From: Comamonadaceae bacterium
GTDB lineage: Bacteria > Pseudomonadota > Gammaproteobacteria > Burkholderiales > Burkholderiaceae_C
Direction of reading: 5' to 3'
Length of the DNA stretch: 64,000 nt
NCBI GenBank assembly: GCA_947454955.1
Contig: CANGLW010000002.1
Coordinates: 112,974 to 176,973, forward strand
The notes under the pieces were generated by a model. The model was not told where the DNA came from. It did not search any database and worked only from the letters and a program-made list of their open reading frames with translations. Positions 52,541 to 64,000 of the stretch are shown here, in pieces. The stretch's first letter is position 1. Each line of letters opens with the position of its first letter. Position numbers and translations under genes: made by a program.

Positions 52541-55500
52541 GTGCGTCTTAACTCCATCAAGCTTTCAGGCTTCAAGTCGTTTGCTGAGCCCACCAACTTT
52601 TTGCTGCCCGGGCAGCTGGTGGGCGTGGTCGGCCCCAATGGCTGCGGCAAGTCCAACATCATGGACGCGGTGCGTTGGGTTTTGGGTGAGAGCCGGGCCA
52701 GCGAACTGCGCGGCGAGTCCATGCAAGACGTGATCTTCAACGGCACCAACACCCGCAAGCCCGCCAGCCGCTCCAGTGTGGAGCTGGTGTTTGACAACGC
52801 TGACCACCGGGCCGGCGGCCAGTGGGGCCAATATGCTGAGGTGGCCGTCAAGCGCGTGCTGACCCGCGATGGCACCAGCAGTTACTTCATCAACAACCAG
52901 CCGGTGCGTCGCCGGGATGTGCAAGACGTGTTCTTGGGCACTGGCCTGGGGCCGCGCGCCTACGCCATCATTGGGCAGGGCACCATCAGCCGCATCATCG
53001 AGAGCAAGCCCGAAGAGCTGCGTTTGTTCCTGGAAGAAGCGGCGGGCGTGTCCAAGTACAAAGAGCGCCGCCGCGAAACCGAAAACCGCCTGAGCGACAC
53101 CCGCGAAAACTTGACGCGTGTGGAAGACATCTTGCGCGAACTCAACGCTAACCTGGAGCGCCTGGAGAAGCAGGCGGTGGTGGCGCAAAAGTTCAATGAT
53201 TTGACGGCTGATGTCACCCTCAAGCAGCACCAGCTGTGGTGGCTCAAGCGAGCAGACGCACAGGCCGACCAGGCCCGTATCCACGCCGAGGGGGAGCGCG
53301 CGGTGATTGAGTTGGAGTCCCGCGTGGCTGACTTGCGCCATGTGGAAGCTGACCTTGAGACCATCCGTCAAGCGCATTACGCCGCTGGCGACCAGGTCAA
53401 CCAGGCGCAAGGCAAGTTGTACGAGGCCAGCACCGAGGTGGGTCGCCTCGAGGCCGAAATTCGCTTTGTGGTGGAGGGCCGCCAGCGCGTTGAAGAGCGG
53501 CTGGTGCAGCTCAAAGAGCAACTGGGCCAATGGGCCACACGCGAACAAGACGCTGCCGCTGAACTCGAGCGCCTGGCCGAACTGGCCATGGCCGGTGAAG
53601 AAAGCACCGAAACCCTGGCCGCGCAATTGGAAGAGCAGGCCGCGCGCCTGCCCGACTTGGAAGACGCCCTGCGCCAGGCACAAAGCCGCGCGAACGAGCA
53701 ACGTGCCAGCGTGACCCAGGTGCAGCAGCAAATTCAGGTGCTGGCCGCAGAGCAGCGCAACATCAGTGAGCAAAGCCGCAGCTTGAACCAGCGCCGCGAG
53801 CGTTTGACGGCTGACCAGCAGCAACTCGATTCACCTGATGAGCAGCGCTTGGTACAGCTGCAAGCCCAGCACGATGAGGCGCAAGAACTCCAAGCCCTAA
53901 CCGAAGCGCGCTTGGGCGAGTTGCAAGACAGCGTGCCTGAGTTGGACGATGCACGACGTGAAGCCCAAAACCGGGTGAACACCGAATCGGCCAAACAGGC
54001 CGAGTTTGCGGCGCGTTTGGAAGCACTCAAAGCCCTGCAAGAAAAAGTGAAAACCGACGGCAAGTTGCAACCCTGGTTGCAACAGCACGGGCTCGATGGT
54101 TTGCAGGGGTTGTGGTCCAAGCTGCACATGGAAGCCGGTTGGGAAAATGCTTTAGAGGCGGCTCTGCGTGAACGACTGGGTGCCTTGGAAATCGGCCGAC
54201 TGGAAACCGTGCGTGGCTTTTTGGGTCAGGGCACGCCGCCAGCCAAATTGGCGTTTTACAGCCCGCCCATGGCCGGTTCGCCCGAAACAGCGGTTAGCTC
54301 GCCGCGCTTGGCCGATTTGCTGCGTGTCAATGACGCAGGCCTCAAAGCGGTCTTGTCGCATTGGCTGTCTGGCTGCTATACAGCTCAGAATATGGAAGAG
54401 GCGCTCTCAAAACGTGAGCAGCTGCAAAGCGGCGAAGCGTTTTTTGTGCCCGAAGGTCACACCGTCACACGCCACAGCGTGAGCTTTTACGCACCTGATT
54501 CTGAACAAGCCGGCATGTTGGCACGCGCCCAGGAAATTGAAAACCTGGAAAAGCAAGTGCGTGCGCAAACCCTGATTGGTGAAGAGTCACGTGCATCCCT
54601 GGTGCGTGCGGAGAGCGCTTACGCCGATGCCGCGCAACGCTTGGTCTCGGCCCGTCGTGAAGCGGCTGAAGCCCAAACTGCGGCGCATCAGTTGCAGGTG
54701 GAGTTTTTGCGCTTGAGCCAACTGGCCGAGCAAGCCCGCGCCCGTAGCGCCCAGCTCAGCGGCGACCTGGCCGAGGTGGATGCGCAGCTTGAAGACTTGC
54801 AAGCGCGGCAGTTGGCGTCGGAAGCCCGTTTTGAAGAACTCGACATGCAACTGGCCGACAGCCAGGAGCGTCATGCCCAACTGGATGAAAAGGTGTTGGA
54901 CGCCGAGCGTCAGGTCAACACCAGCCGCGAGCAACTGCGCAGCCTGGAACGCCAATCGCAAGAAGCCACCTTTGCCCTGCGCTCACTCGATGCCCGCAAG
55001 GCAGAACTCAACCGCACGATCGAAACCTCCACCCAGCAAGCGACATCGATTGCTGATCAAGAACAGCAAGCGCGCGATGAACTCTCGCGCTTGAGTGATG
55101 CGGCCGCCCAAGGTGGCTTGCAAGATGCGTTGGCCTTGAAGCTCGAGCGCGAGCAAACCTTGGCTGCGCGCCGCAGCGAGTACGACGACCTGACCACCAA
55201 GCTGCGCGCCAGCGATGAGCGTCGCTTGAAGTTTGAGCGTGAGCTCGAACCCTTGCGCCAGCGCATCACCGACTTTCAGCTCAAAGAGCAAGCCGCGCGT
55301 TTGGGTTTTGAGCAGTACGAACAACTCTTGGCCGATGCCCAGGCTGATTTGCAAGCGGTGGAATCATCCATCCAACAAGGCAACGTCAAGCTCACCGGTT
55401 TGCAGTCGGAGATTGAACGCATCAACCGTGAAATTGCGGCCTTGGGCGCGGTCAACCTGGCCGCCCTGGATGAGCTCACCACCGCGCGTGAACGCAAGCA

Positions 55501-56058
55501 GTTTTTGGATGCCCAGTCGCTGGACTTGACCGATGCGATGACCACGCTGGAAGACGCGATACGCAAAATTGACGGCGAAACCCGTGAGTTGCTCTCGGGC
55601 ACCTTCAAGGTGGTGAACGAGCATTTCGGTCGCATGTTCCCTGAGTTGTTTGGTGGTGGTCAGGCCCGCCTGATCATGACGGGCGATGAAATTCTGGATG
55701 CGGGTGTGCAGGTGATGGCCCAGCCCCCGGGCAAGAAAAACCAGACCATCCATTTGCTCTCAGGTGGCGAAAAAGCGCTCACGGCCATTGCGCTGGTGTT
55801 TGCCATCTTCCAACTCAACCCCGCACCTTTCTGTTTGCTCGACGAGGTGGACGCGCCGCTGGATGATGCGAACACCGAGCGTTACGCCAAGTTGGTGGCC
55901 AGCATGAGCAAGGGCACGCAGTTTCTGTTCATCAGCCACAACAAGATCGCCATGGAAATGGCCGAGCAACTCATTGGTGTGACCATGCAAGAGCAGGGTG
56001 TGTCGCGCATCGTGGCGGTGGACATGGAGTCTGCGGTGACCATGGCGGAGGCGCTCTG

Positions 56059-56059
<1 letters not shown>
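52541..56059 (+). CDS. smc: Chromosome segregation protein SMC
   Basis: GTG start; Walker A GPNGCGKSN; long coiled coils; LSGGEKALTAIALVFAIF...PFCLLDEVDAPLDDAN. Confidence 0.97.
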
Positions 56060-59791
<3,732 letters not shown>

Positions 59792-59819
59792 TCAAGACGA
59801 CTGAGCGCCGCATCAACGC

Positions 59820-62393
59820 TCAAGCGGCTTCGAGCACGCCCAAGAGTTCTTTTTCAATGTCGAGTTGTGCGCGGTTGTTTTGCAGGGCTGGGCCATCCAC
59901 CAAAAACACATCGTCCACCCGCTCGCCTAAGGTGTTGACCTTGGCGAGTTGCAGGTTGATCTGGTGCTTGGCCAACACACGCGCCACTTTGTAAAGCAAG
60001 CCGGCCTGGTCACTGGCAGAGATGCTGAGCAACCAACGCTGGGCTTTTTCATCCGGCTTGAGGGTCACGCGGGGCGTGACGGGGAAATTCTTCACACGAC
60101 GCGACAAACGTCCACGGCTTGGTGAGGGCAAGTCGCCAGGGGCCTCAATGGCACGTGCCAATTCCACTTCCACCATGCTGGTGAGTTCTTGGTAATGCTC
60201 ATGGAGTTGCGGGGTGACCACCTGGAATGTATCCAGCGCATAGCCGTTGCGCGCGGTGTGCACCCGTGCATCCAGAATGCTGAAACCCGCTTGGTCAAAG
60301 TAGCCGCAAATGCGTGCGAACAAATCGGTGCGGTCTTTGGTGTAGACCACCACTTGCAGGCCTTCGCCCACAGGGGACATGCGCGCTTTGACGACCACAT
60401 CATCGGTGCCCACGAGGCGCGAGAGTTGGCGCGTGTGCCAAGCAATGTCTTGCGCATCATGGCGCATGAAGTAGCTCACATCGAGCGTGTCCCACAAGGG
60501 TTTGTGGGCTTCAAAGGGCAGGCTGTAGAGCGCGAGCTTGACCAGTGCATCACGCTTGCGGCCCTCAACTTCCGCATCGGGCGAAGGTGCGTGGCCACCT
60601 AATGTGCGCAGGGTGTAGCGGTACAGGTCTTCGAGCAGCTTGCCCTTCCAGGCGTTCCACACCTTGGGTGAGGTGCCGCGAATATCAGCCACGGTCAAGA
60701 GGTACAGCGCCGTGAGGTAACGCTCGTTGCCCACACGCTTGGCAAACGCTTGAATCACATCGGGGTCGCTCAGGTCGGACTTCTGTGCAATCTGGCTCAT
60801 GCACAAATGTTCTTTCACGAGAAACGCGATCAGATCAGCATCGTCTTTGGCAATGCCATGGTCTTTGCAAAAGCGTTTGACCTCGTGGGTGCCCAGCTCC
60901 GAGTGGTCGCCGCCGCGGCCCTTGGCGATGTCGTGAAACAAAGCAGCGGCATAGAGCAGCCAGGGCTTGTCCCAGCCTGAGGCCAGTTGCGAGCAAAACG
61001 GGTATTCATGCGCGTGGTCGGCCAGGAAAAAGCGGCGCACATTGCGCAAGACCATCAGGATGTGTTGGTCCACGGTGTAGACGTGGAACAGGTCGTGCTG
61101 CATCTGACCCACGATGCCGCGAAACACCCACAGGTAACGGCCCAGCACCGAGGTTTGGTTGAGCAAGCGCATCACATGGGTGATGCCGCGCGACTCTTGC
61201 AGGATGGCCATGAACATGGCGCGGTTGGCCGGGTCTTTGCGGAAGTCGCCGTTCATCAAGCGACGTGCGTTGTAGAGCGCGCGCAAGGTGCGGGCAGAAA
61301 AACCTTTGGCCCCGCGCGTGGTCTGGAACATGTGAAATGTCTCCAGAATGGCGTGCGGTTCTTGCTGGTACAGGTCGTCGCTGTTGACCTCAATCAGACC
61401 GTTGTTGTCCGAGAAGCGCTCGTTGATGGGCTTGACCTCACGGGCGCTGGGGTTGAGGCGCGCCTCGATGTTGAGCAGCAAAATTTCGTTGAGCTGCACC
61501 ACCGCTTTGGCCGCCCAGTAATAGCGTCGCATGAGCGCTTCACTGGCGCGTTTGACGCCGTTCTCGTAGCCCATGCTTTGCGCCACCGCCGTTTGCAGGT
61601 CAAACACCAAACGGTCTTCGCGCCGCTTGGCCATGAGGTGCAAGCGGGTGCGGATGAACTGCAACGTGGCTTCGTTGCGCTTGAGCTGAGTCACTTCAAA
61701 AGGCGTGGCCAGGCCATTGCGCGCCAGGTCATTCCAGCTTTTGCCCAGGCCCGCAGCACGCGTCACCCACAAGATGATTTGCAGGTCGCGCAGGCCGCCG
61801 GGTGACTCTTTGCAATTGGGCTCGAGCGAGTAGGGCGTGTCTTCAAACTTGTTGTGGCGCTGGTTCATTTCCAGCGTTTTGGCCACAAAGAAAGCACGCG
61901 GGTCCATTTGCGCAGAGTACTGCTGCTCAAACTGCGCGAACAAGGCCGCATGGCCAGTGATCAGCCTCGCCTCGAGCAAGGCGGTTTGGATGGTGACGTC
62001 TTTGGCCGATTCGCTCAGGCATTCGCTCAGCGTGCGCACGCTCGAGGCGATTTCCAAACCCGCATCCCAGCAGCTGGTGATGAAGTGCTCCAGCTTAGGC
62101 TTGAGGGCGGCGTCTTCTTCGGCGCTCAAGCCGTCGGGCAAGAGCAAGAGCACATCAATGTCTGAATACGGGAAGAGTTCGCCGCGCCCAAAACCACCAA
62201 CCGCCGCCAGTGCCAGCGACGGGGGCAGGTCGCTGAGTTGCCACAGCTGCGTGAGGGTGCGGTCCGTCAGGGCTGAGAGGTCTTGCAGTGCGCGTTGCAC
62301 ACCGCGTGTGGATTCACCCGCCTCAGCCAAGGGCGCCAGCAGCGCATCTTTGCCATGTCGGTAAGACGCGCGCAGGTCTTGGGGCGTGGTCAT
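59820..62393 (-). CDS. glnD: Bifunctional uridylyltransferase/uridylyl-removing PII regulator
   Basis: Nucleotidyltransferase GGFGRGELFPYSDIDVLLL; HD domain ALFHDIAKGRGGDHSELG; C-terminal ACT domains. Confidence 0.97.
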   Translation of the reverse strand: MTTPQDLRASYRHGKDALLAPLAEAGESTRGVQRALQDLSALTDRTLTQLWQLSDLPPSLALAAVGGFGRGELFPYSDIDVLLLLPDGLSAEEDAALKPKLEHFITSCWDAGLEIASSVRTLSECLSESAKDVTIQTALLEARLITGHAALFAQFEQQYSAQMDPRAFFVAKTLEMNQRHNKFEDTPYSLEPNCKESPGGLRDLQIILWVTRAAGLGKSWNDLARNGLATPFEVTQLKRNEATLQFIRTRLHLMAKRREDRLVFDLQTAVAQSMGYENGVKRASEALMRRYYWAAKAVVQLNEILLLNIEARLNPSAREVKPINERFSDNNGLIEVNSDDLYQQEPHAILETFHMFQTTRGAKGFSARTLRALYNARRLMNGDFRKDPANRAMFMAILQESRGITHVMRLLNQTSVLGRYLWVFRGIVGQMQHDLFHVYTVDQHILMVLRNVRRFFLADHAHEYPFCSQLASGWDKPWLLYAAALFHDIAKGRGGDHSELGTHEVKRFCKDHGIAKDDADLIAFLVKEHLCMSQIAQKSDLSDPDVIQAFAKRVGNERYLTALYLLTVADIRGTSPKVWNAWKGKLLEDLYRYTLRTLGGHAPSPDAEVEGRKRDALVKLALYSLPFEAHKPLWDTLDVSYFMRHDAQDIAWHTRQLSRLVGTDDVVVKARMSPVGEGLQVVVYTKDRTDLFARICGYFDQAGFSILDARVHTARNGYALDTFQVVTPQLHEHYQELTSMVEVELARAIEAPGDLPSPSRGRLSRRVKNFPVTPRVTLKPDEKAQRWLLSISASDQAGLLYKVARVLAKHQINLQLAKVNTLGERVDDVFLVDGPALQNNRAQLDIEKELLGVLEAA

Positions 62394-62418
62394 AGAGCGG
62401 TTGAAGGAGAGGGTGTTT

Positions 62419-63246
62419 TCAGGCCAGCGATTTTTGCGCTTCGATGGCTTGGGCTGCGAAAGCGGGCAGCTCCGGGTAGCCCTCTGACATGGTCAGCACC
62501 TCAAAGCCGTTGCGGGTCACCAGCACGGTGTGTTCCCACTGGGCGGAGAGCGAGTGGTCTTTGGTCACGATGGTCCAGCCGTCGCCCAGCTCTTTGATGT
62601 CTTTGCGCCCGGCGTTGATCATGGGCTCGATGGTGAAGGTCATGCCTTCAACCAGCTCAGAGAGCGTGCCGGGTTTGCCGTAGTGCAGCACCTGGGGCTC
62701 GTCGTGGAACACCCGGCCGATGCCGTGGCCGCAAAACTCTCGAACCACCGAAAAGCCATTGTCTTCGGCAAATTTTTGAATGGCCCAGCCGATGTCGCCC
62801 AGACGCGCACCGGGTTTGACCTGCAAGATGCCGTGCCACATGGCTTCATAGGTGAACTGGCACAGGCGCTTGGCTGCGATCGAGGTCTCGCCCACCGAGA
62901 ACATGCGGCTGGTGTCGCCATGCCAACCATCTTTGATGACGGTGATGTCGATGTTGACGATGTCGCCCTTTTTGAGCGCCTTCTCATTGGGAATGCCGTG
63001 GCAGACCTGATGGTTGATCGAGGTGCAGATGGACTTGGGGTAGGGCTTGTAGCCCGAGGGGGCGTAGTTCAGCGGGGCCGGAATGGCGCCTTGCACCCCG
63101 GTGATGTAGTCGTGCGCCAACTGGTCCAGCTCGTTGGTGGTGACACCGGGTTTCACAAAGGGCGCGAGGTAGTCCAGCACTTCAGAGGCCAAGCGGCCGG
63201 CGGTACGCATGCCCTGGATGTCTTGGTCGTTTTGCAGAATCGTCAT
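62419..63246 (-). CDS. map: Methionine aminopeptidase type I
   Basis: SINHQVCHGIPNEKALKKGDIVNIDITVIKDGWHGDTSRMF; FCGHGIGRVFHDEPQVLHYG. Start corrected to MTILQNDQ. Confidence 0.97.
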   Translation of the reverse strand: MTILQNDQDIQGMRTAGRLASEVLDYLAPFVKPGVTTNELDQLAHDYITGVQGAIPAPLNYAPSGYKPYPKSICTSINHQVCHGIPNEKALKKGDIVNIDITVIKDGWHGDTSRMFSVGETSIAAKRLCQFTYEAMWHGILQVKPGARLGDIGWAIQKFAEDNGFSVVREFCGHGIGRVFHDEPQVLHYGKPGTLSELVEGMTFTIEPMINAGRKDIKELGDGWTIVTKDHSLSAQWEHTVLVTRNGFEVLTMSEGYPELPAFAAQAIEAQKSLA

Positions 63247-63383
63247 CCTTGAATTATCCCATCTGGCGCTGCGGACTGGGTTCGGCCGGCCTTGGGCGCC
63301 AAGACGGGGCAAATGGGGCGGCGGGGCGGATAAAATAGCGGTCTCAGGGGGCGCGGCCCTCTACGTCTGAACAAGCCACCACC

Positions 63384-64000
63384 GTGACCCTGCACATCTC
63401 CTCTTTCGAGGGCGCCAGCGCGCTCAGCCCATTCCGCGTCGCGCAACTCCTGCCCCGTCTGGCGGCCATTCACGACAAGATCACCGGCATTGCCGCGCGC
63501 TATGTGCATCTGGTGGCCTGCGACAGCGCCCCCGATGCCGCCTTGAGCAGCAAACTCGCGGCCCTGTTGACCTACGGCGAGCCCTACACCGGCCCGCAAG
63601 ACGGCGCTTTGGTGGTGGTGTTGCCCCGCCTGGGCACGGTCTCGCCCTGGGCCTCGAAGGCCACCGACATTGCGCGCAACTGCGGCTTGCAGGTGCGCCG
63701 TGTGGAGCGTTTGGTGGAATACCGCTTGACCCTCAAATCGGGCTTGCTGAGCACCGCAGCATTGAATGCTGAACAGTGGGGCCAAGTGGCGGCCTTGTTG
63801 CATGACCGCATGACCGAAAGTGCCTTGAGCGACCGCAGCCAAGCGCATGCTTTGTTCACCGAATTGCAAGCCGAGCCCATGGCCCATGTGGATGTGCTGG
63901 GTGGTGGGCGTGTGGCCTTGGAGGCTGCCAACAAAACCTTTGGTTTGGCCCTGGCTGACGATGAGATCGATTACCTGGTGAAAGCCTTCACCGGTTTGGG
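63384..64000 (+). CDS. purL: Phosphoribosylformylglycinamidine synthase, N-terminal part (truncated by window end)
   Basis: GTG start: [44 protein letters not shown]; open to the window end. Not in the track. Confidence 0.88.
   Translation, partial: MTLHISSFEGASALSPFRVAQLLPRLAAIHDKITGIAARYVHLVACDSAPDAALSSKLAALLTYGEPYTGPQDGALVVVLPRLGTVSPWASKATDIARNCGLQVRRVERLVEYRLTLKSGLLSTAALNAEQWGQVAALLHDRMTESALSDRSQAHALFTELQAEPMAHVDVLGGGRVALEAANKTFGLALADDEIDYLVKAFTGL

Overview
The window is a gene-dense chromosomal segment, most likely from a Burkholderiales/Comamonadaceae bacterium (judged from gene content and protein character, not a search). I saw no rRNA, tRNA, CRISPR array, IS element or prophage. From left to right it carries: a pgeF/yfiH-like laccase-domain gene; phaC-phaA-phaB; an oxalate catabolism block (two Frc-like CoA-transferases, a lone PAS protein, Oxc, a Crp/Fnr regulator); a TctCBA operon ending in a cytidylate-kinase-like/BON fusion; a formyl-THF-hydrolase-like protein and a TauE permease; a probable 6S RNA next to zapA; a cobalamin riboswitch with a TonB receptor and BtuF/C/D-type uptake genes; nth; a phosphatase and an aminotransferase; a hybrid histidine kinase; two half-size chromate transporters; a YgiQ radical SAM protein; a sensor-kinase cluster that includes a kinase with no phospho-acceptor His; pobA with an IclR regulator; prmB/dapE/dapD/dapC; smc-zipA-ligA-def; glnD; map; and a truncated purL. 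The observations I rate highest are: (1) the same TTGAC-N4-GTCAA palindrome in both the oxc/crp divergent region and the tctCBA promoter region, suggesting an oxalate/Tct regulon that includes the kinase-BON protein; (2) an unannotated 6S RNA; (3) a family of exactly 17-bp GCTA-N9-TAGC palindromes across the window; (4) the pseudo-histidine-kinase/response-regulator/kinase operon beside an HTH-REC regulator; (5) a three-repeat IclR-type operator at pobA; (6) small proteins that are missing from, or mis-started in, the ORF track.
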